The translations under genes were made by a program, and so were the position numbers. The notes beneath the pieces were generated by a model. That model worked only from the letters and a program-made list of their open reading frames with translations, did no database searches and was not told where the DNA came from. Shown here in pieces: positions 35,582 to 46,095 of a DNA stretch of 64,000 nucleotides (positions within the stretch are counted from its first letter, which is position 1; every line of letters begins with the position of its first letter). The stretch spans positions 1 to 64,000 of the forward strand of contig NZ_WWEN01000008.1 in assembly GCF_009857745.1 (NCBI RefSeq). Reading direction: 5' to 3'. This DNA is from Thalassovita mangrovi. GTDB taxonomy: Bacteria; Pseudomonadota; Alphaproteobacteria; Rhodobacterales; Rhodobacteraceae.

Positions 35582-36448
35582 ATGGACATCGCGATCATCG
35601 TAGGTCTGGACGTCATCAGTGGTATCGCTTCACTCGTGCTGATCAGCGCCGGACTTGCGGTGATCTTCGGCATGATGAAGATCATCAACCTCGCGCATGG
35701 GGAATTCCTCATGCTCGGGGCCTATGCCACGGTGCTGTCCGTTTCGGCGGGGGTGAATATCTGGCTGGCCATGCTGGTCATCGCCCCCGTCTTCGTCGGG
35801 CTGGTCGGCGTCATCGTCGAACGTTGCCTGATCCAGTTCCTGTACGGCCGGCTGGTCGACACGATGCTGGCGACATGGGGTTTGAGCCTCGTGATCGTCG
35901 GCGGCACGACCATGCTGTTCGGCAACACCATCGTCGGGGTGGCGTCGCCGCTGGGCGGCTTCTCCGTCGGGGAATACCAATCGAGCCTCTACACGCCGTT
36001 CCTCGCGGTCATGGCAATCCTCGTCATGACGGGGGTGTGGGCGGTGATGCGTTACACCCGCGCTGGGCTGATCGCCCGTGCCGTGATGCAGAATCCGGAC
36101 ATGGCGGCGACGCTGGGGGTCAACCCGGCCAGGGTCTACATGGCCACCTTCGGCGCCGGGGCGGCCATTTCCGGGCTTGCCGGGGGGCTTCTGGCCCCGG
36201 TGGCGGGCGTCGTGCCGACAATGGGCGCGGCCTATATCGCCAAGGCCTTCATCACCGTCGTCGGTGGCGGCACCTCGATCCTGTGGGGGCTGATCACGGC
36301 CTCGGGGCTGTTCGGTTTCATCAATCAGATCGCCGCCTTCTTTACCACGCCGGTCTTCGGTGAGGTGATCCTGTTCATCGCGGCCGTGGTTCTGATCCGC
36401 ATGCTGCCGACCGGGATTTCCGGCAAGTTTTTCAAAGGACGTCTCTGA
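35582..36448 (+). CDS. Branched-chain/amide ABC transporter permease (LivH/UrtB type)
   Basis: The 288-residue membrane protein has the LivH fold with the conserved FGMMKIINLAHGEFLMLGAY segment and about eight spans. The start MDIAIIVG at 35582 is ten bases after the binding-protein stop; longer frames overlap that gene. It ends in a TGA that overlaps the ATG of the LivM-type partner. Confidence 0.93.
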   Translation: MDIAIIVGLDVISGIASLVLISAGLAVIFGMMKIINLAHGEFLMLGAYATVLSVSAGVNIWLAMLVIAPVFVGLVGVIVERCLIQFLYGRLVDTMLATWGLSLVIVGGTTMLFGNTIVGVASPLGGFSVGEYQSSLYTPFLAVMAILVMTGVWAVMRYTRAGLIARAVMQNPDMAATLGVNPARVYMATFGAGAAISGLAGGLLAPVAGVVPTMGAAYIAKAFITVVGGGTSILWGLITASGLFGFINQIAAFFTTPVFGEVILFIAAVVLIRMLPTGISGKFFKGRL

Positions 36449-37479
36449 TGCAGAAACTCAATGAAATGCGCGTGGCGCTGATCTGTGCGGTCATCGCAGC
36501 GGCAGGTGTCATCGCGGCCCCTTACTATATCGACCTGTTCCAGATCATGCAGCTGACGGTCTTCGCCGCGATGGCGGTGCTGGCGCTGAGCCTCGGGTTC
36601 ATCTGGGGCTATGGCGGCATCCTCAGCTTCGGGCAGACCTCGTTCTTCGGCCTCGGCGCCTATGCCTATGCCGTCGCCGCGATCAACTTCGGCGACAGCA
36701 CCGGGGCGATTGTCATGGCGATCCTGATCCCGGTGATCTTCGCCGCGCTGCTGGGGTATTTCATGATCTACGGCGGCGTCAGCGACGTCTATCTCGGGGT
36801 CATCACCCTGACGGTGTCGCTGATCCTGTTCAACCTGGTCAATTCGACCGCCGGGGATTTCTACAAGATCGGCGATGCCCGCTTGGGCGGGTTCAACGGG
36901 ATGCCGGCGATACCGACCTTCAACATGCCGGGCGATCCCGGTTACATCCTGAGCCCGGAACAGGCCTGGACGGTGACCGGGCTGGCGCTGATCGTCGTCT
37001 ATATCGGCCTGCGCGTCCTGATCGCCAGCACCTTCGGCCGGATCATCATCGCGATCCGCGAAAACGAAACCCGCGCCGCGCTGCTGGGCTACGACCCGCG
37101 CTTCTACAAGCTGCTCACCTTCATGATCGGCGGCGCCATCGCCGGTTTCGCCGGGGCGCTTTACGTGAACTGGGGCGCCTTCGTCAGCCCGACCATCTTC
37201 GCGCTCGGCCTGTCGGCGCAGATCATCATCTGGGTCATCATCGGCGGGCGCGGCACCCTGATCGGGCCGGTCATCGGTTGCCTGCTGATGCAGTGGATGG
37301 TCACCGCCATCGGCGGGCAGCAGGCGCTGGATGCCAATTTCATCCTGGGTGCGATCCTGATCGTCTTCGTCCTGCTGGTGCCCAAGGGCATCGCGCCGAC
37401 GGTCGTCGACCTCGTGAAATCCCGCCTGCCGAAAGCGAAATCCGACACAGCCAACAGCAACGCAAAGGTGAAGGCATGA
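36448..37479 (+). CDS. Branched-chain/amide ABC transporter permease (LivM/UrtC type)
   Basis: The 343-residue membrane protein carries the LivM hallmarks GYGGILSFGQTSFFGLGAYA, ETRAALLGYDPRFYKLLTF and GGRGTLIGPVIG, with about nine or ten spans. It forms the heterodimeric channel with the preceding gene, and its end overlaps the LivG-type ATPase start by four bases. Confidence 0.93.
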   Translation: MQKLNEMRVALICAVIAAAGVIAAPYYIDLFQIMQLTVFAAMAVLALSLGFIWGYGGILSFGQTSFFGLGAYAYAVAAINFGDSTGAIVMAILIPVIFAALLGYFMIYGGVSDVYLGVITLTVSLILFNLVNSTAGDFYKIGDARLGGFNGMPAIPTFNMPGDPGYILSPEQAWTVTGLALIVVYIGLRVLIASTFGRIIIAIRENETRAALLGYDPRFYKLLTFMIGGAIAGFAGALYVNWGAFVSPTIFALGLSAQIIIWVIIGGRGTLIGPVIGCLLMQWMVTAIGGQQALDANFILGAILIVFVLLVPKGIAPTVVDLVKSRLPKAKSDTANSNAKVKA

Positions 37480-38201
37480 CGACACCCCCGCTTCTGGAAA
37501 CCAGCAACCTGACCATCCGTTTCGGCGGGGTCACCGCGGTCAACTCGGTCGATTTCAGCCTGAAGGAAACCGAACTGCGCTGCCTGATCGGGCCGAACGG
37601 CGCCGGGAAATCCACCTTCTTCAAGCTCCTGACCGGGCAGCTTCGGCCCTCCGAAGGCCATGTGAAACTGCGCGGCGAGGATATTTCCGGGTCGCTGCCG
37701 CACGAAATCGCCCGGCGCGGCGTGGGGATCAAGACCCAGGTGCCCAACGTGTTCAACGCGATGACGGTGGAGGAAAACCTCTGGATCGCGGCGCGCCACA
37801 AGCACACGCCGGCCTTTGCATCCGACCTGGCCGAGGAAATCCTGACGCAGCTGCGCCTGACCGGCATCGCGAAACGGGAAGTCGGCCAGCTTGCCCACGG
37901 GCAGCGGCAATGGGTCGAAATCGGAACCGTCCTGGCCGGAGAGCCGGAGTTGATCCTGCTCGACGAACCGGCCGCCGGGATGACCCATGAAGAGGTCGAA
38001 CGGACGGCGGAGCTGATCCTTGAAATCAACCGCAAGCGCGCGCTGATCGTGGTCGAACACGACATGCAGTTCATCAAGATGATCGCCAAGACGGTCACAG
38101 TGCTGCACCAGGGGTCGGTTCTGATCGAAGAAGACGTGGCCACGGTTCTGCAGGACCCGCGGGTCCGCGATGTCTATCTCGGAAAGGGGCTGGCAGCATG
38201 A
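37476..38201 (+). CDS. ABC transporter ATP-binding protein (LivG/UrtD type)
   Basis: The 241-residue ATPase has Walker A GPNGAGKST, LivG-type text (GIKTQVPNVFNAMTVEENL) and Walker B LILLDEPAAGM followed by the H-loop VVEHDM. The signature motif is unusual: where LSGGQ is expected the sequence reads LAHGQRQWVE, a form that is common in UrtD/LivG-like proteins of amide and urea systems. Start and stop both overlap the neighbours by four bases. Confidence 0.92.
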   Translation: MTTPPLLETSNLTIRFGGVTAVNSVDFSLKETELRCLIGPNGAGKSTFFKLLTGQLRPSEGHVKLRGEDISGSLPHEIARRGVGIKTQVPNVFNAMTVEENLWIAARHKHTPAFASDLAEEILTQLRLTGIAKREVGQLAHGQRQWVEIGTVLAGEPELILLDEPAAGMTHEEVERTAELILEINRKRALIVVEHDMQFIKMIAKTVTVLHQGSVLIEEDVATVLQDPRVRDVYLGKGLAA

Positions 38202-38905
38202 TCCTCGAAGTTGACAATCTCCAGTCCGGCTATGGCCGGATCCCGATCCTGATGGGCGTGACGATGGGCGTGGCCGAAGGCGAATTCCTTGGCATTCTGG
38301 GCCATAACGGCATGGGTAAGACGACCCTGATGAACACGCTGATGGGGCATCTGCCGACCACCGGCGGGTCCATCCGGTTCGATGGGCAGGACATCGCGCA
38401 ACTGCCGCCGCACAAGCGGTCGCGCGCCGGGCTCGGGCTGGTGCCGCAGGGGCGGCAGATCTTCCCCGATCTCAGCGTGCATGAAAACCTGCGCATGGGC
38501 ATGGCGGGCGGATCGTCCGAGGACCTCGACTTCCTCGATGAAATCCTGACGCTGTTCCCGCGCCTGCAGCGCCTGCTGGACCGTCGCGGCGGCGCGCTGT
38601 CGGGTGGTGAACAGCAGCTTCTCGCGCTGGCGCGCTGCCTGTGCGGCCGTCCCAAGATGATGCTGCTGGACGAACCGACCGAAGGCATCCAGCCCTCGAT
38701 CCTCGAGGAAATCGTCGACACGCTCAAGGTTCTCAGAACCCGTGGCCTGTCGCTGGTCCTGGTGGAACAGAACCTCGATTTCATCGCCGCGCTGTCCGAC
38801 CGCGTGCTGACCATCCAGAAGGGGGTGATCACCGGGCAGATGGCGCCGGAAGACCTGAAGAACCCCGAATTGGTTTCCGAATTCGTCGGCATGACGACGG
38901 CCTGA
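38198..38905 (+). CDS. ABC transporter ATP-binding protein (LivF/UrtE type)
   Basis: The 235-residue ATPase has Walker [10 protein letters not shown], the LivF segment [19 protein letters not shown], signature [15 protein letters not shown] and Walker [15 protein letters not shown]. The spelling [11 protein letters not shown] is characteristic of LivF and UrtE. It completes the importer; a stem-loop and 82 bases separate it from the amidase. Confidence 0.94.
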   Translation: MILEVDNLQSGYGRIPILMGVTMGVAEGEFLGILGHNGMGKTTLMNTLMGHLPTTGGSIRFDGQDIAQLPPHKRSRAGLGLVPQGRQIFPDLSVHENLRMGMAGGSSEDLDFLDEILTLFPRLQRLLDRRGGALSGGEQQLLALARCLCGRPKMMLLDEPTEGIQPSILEEIVDTLKVLRTRGLSLVLVEQNLDFIAALSDRVLTIQKGVITGQMAPEDLKNPELVSEFVGMTTA

Positions 38906-38940
38906 CCGGGCGGCCCTTCTGGGCCGGCCAGAACGCCCGG
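38906..38940 (+). promoter_or_regulatory. Nested stem-loop between importer and amidase genes
   Basis: CCGGGCG (38906-38912) pairs with CGCCCGG (38934-38940), with an inner GCCC/GGGC hairpin at 38913-38924. There is no T-tract. It probably marks an mRNA boundary rather than a full terminator, because the amidase has no visible promoter of its own. Confidence 0.5.
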
Positions 38941-38987
38941 TGCAACGGGCGTCACACCAAATCCAACAGTCCCAGAGGAGTAGATCC

Positions 38988-40535
38988 ATGACCATCACAA
39001 GACCCAGTGCAGACCAGCTGATCGAAATCGGCAAAGGTCTGGGGATGACCCTGAGCCCCGCGGAAGCGGCAGAATACCTGGAGCTGATGCAGCCCAATCT
39101 CGACGCCTATGACGTCGTCGATACCGAACCCGACTTCATGCCCGAGGTCAAATATCCCCGCACCACCGGCTACACCCCGGACCTGGCGGACAATCCCTAC
39201 GGGGCATGGGCCCGCAAGGTCACGGTTCAGGGCGCGGCCGAGGGCAAGCTCAAGGGCAAGACCGTCGCGCTGAAGGATAACGTGGCGCTGGCCGGTGTGC
39301 CGATGTCCAACGGCGCATCGACGCTGGCCGGTTTCATCCCGGCGGCCGATGCGACCATCGTGACCCGGATGCTGGATGAGGGGGCGACGATCGAGGGCAA
39401 GGCGGTCTGCGAATATTTCTGCCTGTCGGGCGGCAGCCACACCTCGCAGCCGAACATGGTCCACAATCCGCGCAAGGCCGGCTATTCGGCGGGCGGATCG
39501 TCCTCGGGCTCCGCGGCGCTGGTCGGCGGCGGCCTCGTCGACATGGCGATCGGTGGCGACCAGGGCGGTTCGATCCGCATTCCCTCGGCCTTCTGCGGCA
39601 CCGCCGGGATGAAGCCGACCCACGGTCTGGTGCCCTATACCGGCGTCATGCCGATCGAAAGCACCATCGACCATACCGGTCCGATCACCGCGACCGTGGC
39701 CGATAACGCGCTGCTGCTCGAAGTGCTGGCCGGGGCGGACGGGCTCGACCCGCGCCAATATGCGCCGAAGGTCGACGCCTATACCGAGGCGCTGGACAAG
39801 GGCGTGAAGGGCATGAAGATCGCCGTGGTGGAGGAAGGCTTCGCCGCCGCCAACCTGATGCCCGGCGTGGCCGACGCGGTGAAGGAAGCCGCGGAAGCCT
39901 ATCGCAGCCTCGGCGCCATCGTCGAAGAGGTGTCGATCCCCGATCACTTGCTGGCCGCCGCCGTTTGGGGCCCGGTCGCCATCGAGGGCCTGCAGTGGCA
40001 GATGATGCAGGGCAACGGCATGGGCATGAACTGGAAAGGCGCCTATGACGTGGGTCTTCTCGATTACCACGCTGGCTGGCGCGAAAAGGCCGACGATCTG
40101 TCCGAAAGTCTCAAGATCTGCATGCTGCTGGGGCAATATGCGATCGACCACTATAACGGCCGCTACTACGCCAAGGCGCAGAACCTCGCGCGCAAGGTCA
40201 AGGCAAGCTACGACGCGGCCTTCGCCACCTACGATCTGCTGCTGATGCCGACCCTGCCGATCACCGCATCGAAGCTGCCGGAACCCGGCGCGTCCATCAC
40301 CGAAGTCATCACCCGCGCCTTCGAGATGATCGCCAACACCTCGCAATTCGACGTGACCGGCCATCCCTCGATGTCGATCCCGTGCGGCGAGGTGGACGGG
40401 CTTCCGGTCGGCCTGATGCTGACCGGCGCGGATTATTCGGAAAGCACGATCTATGCCGCCGCAGCGGCTTATGAGGCCACTGTGGGCACTGCGTCCCCGG
40501 CCAAGGCGAGCGCCGATCTGACGCCGGCACAGTAA
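38988..40535 (+). CDS. Amidase (amidase-signature family, enantioselective/nitrile-hydratase-associated type)
   Basis: The 515-residue enzyme hydrolyses carboxamides to acid and ammonia. It has the amidase-signature triad Lys96 (KDNVA), Ser171 (SAGGSSSGS) and Ser195 ([16 protein letters not shown]), at the same positions as in the Rhodococcus enantioselective amidases linked to nitrile hydratase, and similar text runs along its length ([15 protein letters not shown]). The start at 38988 follows AGAGGAG. No nitrile hydratase is present. It lies directly behind an amide-type importer, so its substrates are probably imported amides. Confidence 0.92.
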   Translation: MTITRPSADQLIEIGKGLGMTLSPAEAAEYLELMQPNLDAYDVVDTEPDFMPEVKYPRTTGYTPDLADNPYGAWARKVTVQGAAEGKLKGKTVALKDNVALAGVPMSNGASTLAGFIPAADATIVTRMLDEGATIEGKAVCEYFCLSGGSHTSQPNMVHNPRKAGYSAGGSSSGSAALVGGGLVDMAIGGDQGGSIRIPSAFCGTAGMKPTHGLVPYTGVMPIESTIDHTGPITATVADNALLLEVLAGADGLDPRQYAPKVDAYTEALDKGVKGMKIAVVEEGFAAANLMPGVADAVKEAAEAYRSLGAIVEEVSIPDHLLAAAVWGPVAIEGLQWQMMQGNGMGMNWKGAYDVGLLDYHAGWREKADDLSESLKICMLLGQYAIDHYNGRYYAKAQNLARKVKASYDAAFATYDLLLMPTLPITASKLPEPGASITEVITRAFEMIANTSQFDVTGHPSMSIPCGEVDGLPVGLMLTGADYSESTIYAAAAAYEATVGTASPAKASADLTPAQ

Positions 40536-40546
40536 CCGGCAACACA

Positions 40547-40575
40547 GCAGGCCGGCCGCGTTCGGGCCGGCCTGC
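40547..40575 (+). promoter_or_regulatory. Perfect stem-loop after the amidase gene
   Basis: GCAGGCCGGCC (40547-40557), loop GCGTTCG, and GGCCGGCCTGC (40565-40575) form a perfect 11-base stem 12 bases after the amidase stop. It lacks a T-run. It would reduce or process read-through into the next small gene. Confidence 0.6.
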
Positions 40576-40602
40576 ACATCCAACCGGGCAGGGGAAAGCT
40601 TC

Positions 40603-40899
40603 ATGATCACGATTACGGCCGTCATCCGGGCCAAACCCGCTCAGGCGGACGCCCTTCAAGAGGCGCTTTGCGCCGTTGCGGACTATGTCGCGGCAAATGA
40701 ACCGGGCACTGTCGGGTTTCATATCTCGCAAGACCTGTCGGACCCATCCGTTTTCACGACATTCGAACGGTTCACCTCCGAAGACGCGAAAGACAGGCAT
40801 AATTCCTCGCCCGCCGTTGCCGCGTTTTTCGGAAAGGCCGACGCCCTGATCGACGGGCCGGTTATCCTGCATACCTGCAGAGAAGTCTCTGAGAAATAG
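40603..40899 (+). CDS. Antibiotic biosynthesis monooxygenase (ABM/YgiN) family protein
   Basis: The 98-residue protein has the dimeric ferredoxin-like ABM fold, with ITITAVIRAKPAQADALQEAL at the start, the turn NEPGTVGFHIS and the ending HNSSPAVAAFFGKADALI. Family members include cofactor-free quinol monooxygenases and small heme-degrading or unknown proteins. The ATG follows AGGGGAAAG. It is the last gene of the amide operon, and its role there is unknown. Confidence 0.85.
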   Translation: MITITAVIRAKPAQADALQEALCAVADYVAANEPGTVGFHISQDLSDPSVFTTFERFTSEDAKDRHNSSPAVAAFFGKADALIDGPVILHTCREVSEK

Positions 40900-41290
40900 T
40901 CGTTATTCTTGTGCGCTGATCCTCGTCATCTGTCATCAGACGGTTTGTGTGGGATGCGGTGTTCTCAACATATCGATGACTTTTGGGGCGCAAAACGGAG
41001 CCAATTGCGATGTCCTTTCGGCGCTGGAAGCCATAGGGGCGAATGGCAAAGCCCTCCGTGCGGAGGGCATGTTCGCGTCGATGCATTAGATGGGAAATTG
41101 GGCGTTCGGAGCGTAGTTCCGGATGATGTTCGGATGATGCCGCCCCCATCTCTTGACATCGGTTTGCAGATGGTGCCGGACGCTTCCAGCAATAAAGGCA
41201 GTGATGAAAAAGGCGGTTCAGAATGCCGCCATCGACTTGTGAGCGGCAGCCGTTACTGCTTTCATGGCGACAAACAAACAAGGAAGCATG
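40900..41290. other. Non-coding gap before the molybdenum hydroxylase operon
   Basis: No gene is recognised in these 391 bases on either strand; open frames exist but their translations resemble no family. The gap contains an 18-base palindrome (41051-41068) and should hold the promoter of the hydroxylase operon. Confidence 0.45.
41051..41068. repeat. 18-base perfect palindrome
   Basis: GCCCTCCG, TG, CGGAGGGC. It could be a regulatory site for the downstream operon or a hairpin; the 2-base centre makes a DNA-binding site more likely than an RNA hairpin. Confidence 0.5.
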
Positions 41291-42153
41291 ATGCACTATC
41301 ATACACCTGCGACATTCGAAGATGCCGTGAAAATCGCTGCGGCTTGCGGTGGCGTGACGCGTTTCCTGGCGGGCGGCACCGACGTCCTGGTTCAGATGCG
41401 CGCGGGCGCGGTGATCCCCGATGACCTGATCGATCTCAAACATATCCCGGGCGTGCGCGACATCACCCGCACGCCGGAGGGCGGCTGGCGCATCGGCATT
41501 GCCGTTGCGGGGGCCGAACTGGGCGCACATGACGCGCTGTGCCGCGACTGGCCGGGCGTGGTCGAAGGCATGGAACTGGTCGGATCGACCCAGGTGCAGG
41601 GGCGCGCGACCCTCGTGGGCAACCTGTGCAACGGATCGCCCGCGGCCGACAGCGTGCCGGGGCTGGTCGCGGCAGGTGCAACCGTGACGGTGACCGGCGT
41701 GAATGGCAGCCGCGAGGTTCCGGTGGCCGAAATTCCGGCCGGGCCGGGCCGCACGGTTCTGCAGCCGGGCGAAGTGATTTCCGCCATTTCCCTGCCGCCG
41801 CGCGGGGAAAACGGCGGCGATGCCTATCTGCGTTTCATCCCGCGCACGGAAATGGATATCGCCGTGGTGGGCTGCGCAGTGAACCTGCGCCTGGACGGCG
41901 ACACGATCAGCGAAGCGCGCGTCGCGCTTGGCGCGGTCGCCCCCACGGTGATCACGGTGCAGGCGGCGGCGGATGCCATCATCGGCACCACGCTGGACGA
42001 CGCCGCGCTCGAGGCGCTGGCCGATGCCGCCCGCGCGGCGGCCACCCCGATCAGCGACAAACGAGGTACGGCAGAGTTCCGCACCCATGTTTCAGGCGTG
42101 ATGGCGCAACGAGTTGCGCGCCTCGCCTATACCCGCGCGAAAGGAGCCGGGAA

Positions 42154-42157
<4 letters not shown>
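41291..42157 (+). CDS. Molybdenum hydroxylase FAD-binding subunit (CoxM type)
   Basis: The 288-residue protein is the flavin subunit of a xanthine dehydrogenase/CO dehydrogenase-family enzyme. It shows FAD-pyrophosphate loops AGGTDVLVQMR (residues about 30-40) and VGNLCNGSPAADS (about 110-122), and a C-terminal CO-dehydrogenase flavoprotein domain. The start at 41291 is four bases after AGGAAG; an ATG at 41288 is equally possible. Its stop overlaps the next gene by four bases. Electrons pass from molybdenum via the iron-sulfur subunit to this FAD. Confidence 0.92.
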
Positions 42158-42632
<475 letters not shown>

Positions 42633-42633
<1 letters not shown>

Positions 42634-44882
42634 TGGCGAAGGACGAGTTCAACACCGAATTCAAACTGGTCGGCACCCGGCCCAACCGTCCCGACGGGCT
42701 CGACAAGGTCACCGGGCGGGCGCGCTATGGCGCGGATATGACGATGCCGGGGATGCTGTGGGGGGCGGTGGTCCGTTCGCCCCACGCCCATGCGCGGATC
42801 AAGAAGATCGATGCCTCCAAGGCGCTGGCGCTCGAAGGGGTCAAGGCGGTGGTCACCCGGGCAGATTTCCCGACCGGGCTGACCGGCGAGGACTGGAACC
42901 TGCAGGAAAACAGCATGGCGGGGGACGTGGCGCTCTATGACGGCCATGCGGTCGCCGCCGTCGCCGCGACTTCGGCGTTGCTGGCGCAGGACGCCGCCGC
43001 GCTGATCGAGGTCGAATACGAACTCCTGCCGCATGTCATCGACGTGGATGACGCGATCAAGCCTGATGCCCCGGCGATCCGCCCGGGATCGGCCGATCAT
43101 TCGGTGCCCGAAGGCTTCCCGCCCAACGTAGTGCGCTATATCGATTACGGCCACGGCGATCTCGACGCCGGGTTCGCCGCCGCCGATCTGGTGATGGAAA
43201 AGACCTACCTCACCGAGGCCACCCACCAGGGCTATATCGAACCGCAGGCCTGCGTCGGCCAGCTGGGCGCCGACGGCAAGGGCGAGATGTGGGTCTGCAC
43301 CCAGGGGCATTGGTTCATCCGCCAGATGTGTTCGGCCGTGCTGGGGCTTGAGGTCGCGCAGCTGCGCGTAACCGCGTCGGAAATCGGTGGCGGTTTCGGC
43401 GGCAAGACCATGGTGTTCATGGAACCGCTGTCGCTGGCGCTGAGCAAGAAGGCAGGGGGACGTCCGGTCAAGCTGGTGATGAACCGCGCCGAGGTTCTGC
43501 GCGCCACCGGGCCGACCGCCTCGGCCTCGATGGATGTGAAAATCGGCATGACCAAAGACGGGAAAATGACCGCGGGCAAGGCGGTGTTCCGGATGCAGGG
43601 CGGGGCCTTCCCCGGCGCGCCGGTGGATTCGGCGCTTGATTGCGCCTTCGCCAATTACGATATGCCCGCGGTTTATCACGAAGGCTTCGACGTGCTGGCC
43701 AACCGGCCGAAAGCCGCGGCCTACCGCGCGCCCGGGTCGCCGATGGCGGCCTTCGCGGTGGAAAGCCTGGTCGATGAAATGTGCCGCGAACTGGGGCTCG
43801 ACCCGGTCGAGGTGAGGCTGAAGAACGCCGCCCGCGAGGGCACCAAGGCCAGCTACGGCCCGACCTACAACAAGATCGGCCTGGTCGAGACGCTGGAAGC
43901 GGTGAAGGCGCACCCGAACTATGCGGTGCCCTTGGGGCCGAACCAGGGGCGCGGCGTCGCTTCGGGGTTCTGGTTCAACTATAACGGCGACACCGCGGTT
44001 TCGATGGCGATCGCCGAAGACGGCACCGCGCAGGTGTCGGTCGGCACGCCGGATATCGGCGGCAGCCGTGCCTCCTTGGCGATGATGGTGGGTGAAACGC
44101 TGGGCGTTCCTTACGAACATGTCCGCGTGAACGTGGTCGAAACCGGCGCGCTTGGCATCAACGAACCCACCCACGGCAGCCGGGCGACCTTCGCCACCGG
44201 AAAGGCGGCGGTGATCGCCACCGAACAGGCCATCGCCGAAATGTGCCGACGCGCGGCGGTGGAATGGGATATCGATCCGGACGCGGTCGAATGGATCGAT
44301 GGCGCGGCCCAGCCCGCCGGTCCCAATGCCGGGAAGTTCCCGCCGATGAAAATCGGCGAGATCGCCGGCAAGATGAGCACCACCGGCGGGCCGATCGCCG
44401 GCCATTACGAAGGCTTCCCCGACGGTGTCGGTGTCAGCTTCGGCACCCATGTCGTCGATGTCGAGGTCGATCCGGAAACCGGGCATACCAAGATCCTGCG
44501 CTACCTGGTGGCGCAGGACGCGGGCCGGGCGATCCATCCCGCCTATGTCGAAGGCCAGTTCCAGGGCGGTGCCGTCCAGGGCATCGGCTGGGCGCTGAAC
44601 GAGGAATATGTCTATGGCGAGGACGGGCGGCTGCAAAACGCCACCTTCCTCGATTACCGGGTGCCTGTCGCGTCGGACCTGCCGAAGATCGACACGGTGA
44701 TCGTCGAAGTGCCCAATCCCGGCCATCCTTACGGTGTGCGTGGTGTCGGTGAAACCGGCATCGCCCCGCCGCTTCCGGCCATCGCCAACGCGGTGGCGGC
44801 GGCGACGGGGCAGCGGTTGCGCCACCTGCCGATGACGCCGGTCAAGGTGCTGGCGGCGATCCAGGCGGGGCAGGATGGTTGA
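42633..44882 (+). CDS. Molybdenum hydroxylase large subunit (xanthine dehydrogenase/CoxL family)
   Basis: The 749-residue catalytic subunit binds molybdopterin cytosine dinucleotide or similar. It begins with the aldehyde oxidase/xanthine dehydrogenase a/b hammerhead domain (DGLDKVTGRARYGADMTMPG) and has EIGGGFGGK, AYRAPGSP in the active-site loop and the base Glu707 in RGVGETG. The loop lacks the Cys-bearing AYRCSF of form I CO dehydrogenase, so CO is not the substrate; a nitrogen heterocycle, purine-like compound or aldehyde is more likely. It overlaps the MoaD-like gene by eight bases. Confidence 0.93.
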
Positions 44883-45120
44883 GATCAACCTCTGGTCCGG
44901 CCTGCGCCGGTTCACCGATGGCGAACTGGTGGTGGAGGTCGAGGCCGACACCATCGGCAAGGCCCTGGATGCCCTGATCGAGAAATATCCCGGGCTTGCC
45001 CCGGTGATCGAGGCGGGCATATCGGTGGCGGTGGACGGTGAAATCACCACCGCCGGCCGCAACATCCCGGTGCGGCCGGACAGTGAGGTCTATCTCATGC
45101 GGCGGCTGAAGGGCGGCTAG
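44875..45120 (+). CDS. MoaD/ThiS family sulfur carrier protein
   Basis: The 81-residue protein has the beta-grasp fold signature (IGKALDALIEKYPGL) and ends in Gly-Gly, the tail that is adenylated and thiocarboxylated to donate sulfur. MoaD builds the molybdopterin dithiolene. It overlaps the catalytic subunit by eight bases, so it is made in step with the hydroxylase. Such a dedicated copy may supply molybdopterin or the sulfido ligand of the enzyme. A hairpin follows at 45111-45129. Confidence 0.88.
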   Translation: MVEINLWSGLRRFTDGELVVEVEADTIGKALDALIEKYPGLAPVIEAGISVAVDGEITTAGRNIPVRPDSEVYLMRRLKGG

Positions 45121-45129
45121 GGGCCGCCC
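45111..45129. terminator. Bidirectional terminator-like hairpin between convergent genes
   Basis: GGGCGGC (45111-45117), loop TAGGG, and GCCGCCC (45123-45129), followed by a TTTT run at 45141-45144. It overlaps the end of the MoaD-like gene and faces the convergent ureohydrolase stop. Confidence 0.6.
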
Positions 45130-45147
45130 CTAAGCCAGCCTTTTGCC

Positions 45148-46095
45148 TTAAGCGTGCGAAACGCCAGGTAGCACGCACAGCATTTCGAACAGCAGGTTAG
45201 CGGCAATCAGGGCGGTATTGCCGGTCGCGTCATAGGGCGGCGACACCTCAACCAGGTCGGCCCCCACCAGGTTCAGTCCGGCGCAACCGCGCACGATTTC
45301 CAGCGCCTGCCACGTGGTCAGCCCGCCCGGTTCCACTGTTCCGGTGCCCGGCGCAAAGGCGGGGTCGAGACTGTCGATGTCGTAGCTCAGGTAAACCGGC
45401 GCATCGCCGATGGTGTCGCGCACCTGTTCCATCAGCGGCACAAGCGACCGGTGCCAGCATTCTTCGGCCTGCACCACGGTCCAGCCCTTGTCGCGGCCCC
45501 AGTCGAAATCCTCGGGCGCGTAACCGGTGCCGCGCAGACCGATCTGGAACACCTTGTCGTTTTGCAGGCAGCCATCTTCCCACGCGCGGCGGAACGGGCA
45601 GCCATGGGCGACCTTTTCGCCGAACATCTCGTCGTTGATGTCGGCATGGGCGTCGATATGGATCAGCGCGACGGGACCGTGCTTTTCCTTGATCGCGCGC
45701 AGGATCGGCCAGGTCAGCGTGTGATCGCCGCCAAGCGTCAGCGGGATCGTCCCGTGGGACAGGATATCACGGTAATGATCGGTGATGATGTCGACGGATT
45801 TCTTCAGGTCGAACGTGTTGATCGGCACATCGCCGATATCCGCGACCTGCAAACTGTCGAAGGGCGCGGCGCGGGTGGCCATGTTATAGGGGCGCAGCAT
45901 CCGGCTTTCGTCGCGGATCTGGCGCGGGCCTAGCCGGGTACCGGGCCGGTTCGAGGTGCCGATATCCATCGGGATGCCGACGAAACAGGCGTCCAGCCCT
46001 TCGGCGCTGTCCTGGCTGGGCAGCCGCATCATGGTGGCGGGGCCGCCGAAACGCGGCATGTCGTTGCCGCCAAGCGGTTGGTTGAAACGTGTCAT
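45148..46095 (-). CDS. Ureohydrolase (agmatinase/guanidinobutyrase-like)
   Basis: The 315-residue enzyme has the binuclear manganese motifs LGGDHT (121-126), DAHADIND (148-155) and SYDIDSLDPAFAPG (237-250), giving ligands His125, Asp148, His150, Asp152, Asp239 and Asp241. Family members hydrolyse agmatine, guanidinobutyrate, guanidinopropionate, formiminoglutamate or guanidine. The long N-terminal segment with FGGPATMMRLP is shared with guanidinobutyrase/agmatinase-like enzymes of catabolic clusters. It overlaps a TetR gene by a few bases (ATGA-type), which suggests a single inducible transcript. Confidence 0.9.
   Translation of the reverse strand: MTRFNQPLGGNDMPRFGGPATMMRLPSQDSAEGLDACFVGIPMDIGTSNRPGTRLGPRQIRDESRMLRPYNMATRAAPFDSLQVADIGDVPINTFDLKKSVDIITDHYRDILSHGTIPLTLGGDHTLTWPILRAIKEKHGPVALIHIDAHADINDEMFGEKVAHGCPFRRAWEDGCLQNDKVFQIGLRGTGYAPEDFDWGRDKGWTVVQAEECWHRSLVPLMEQVRDTIGDAPVYLSYDIDSLDPAFAPGTGTVEPGGLTTWQALEIVRGCAGLNLVGADLVEVSPPYDATGNTALIAANLLFEMLCVLPGVSHA

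Noticed and set aside
40965-41192. A 75-codon minus-strand frame in the gap before the hydroxylase operon
   Set aside because: Composition is rich in Pro, Arg and Cys, no ribosome site is visible and it resembles no family.
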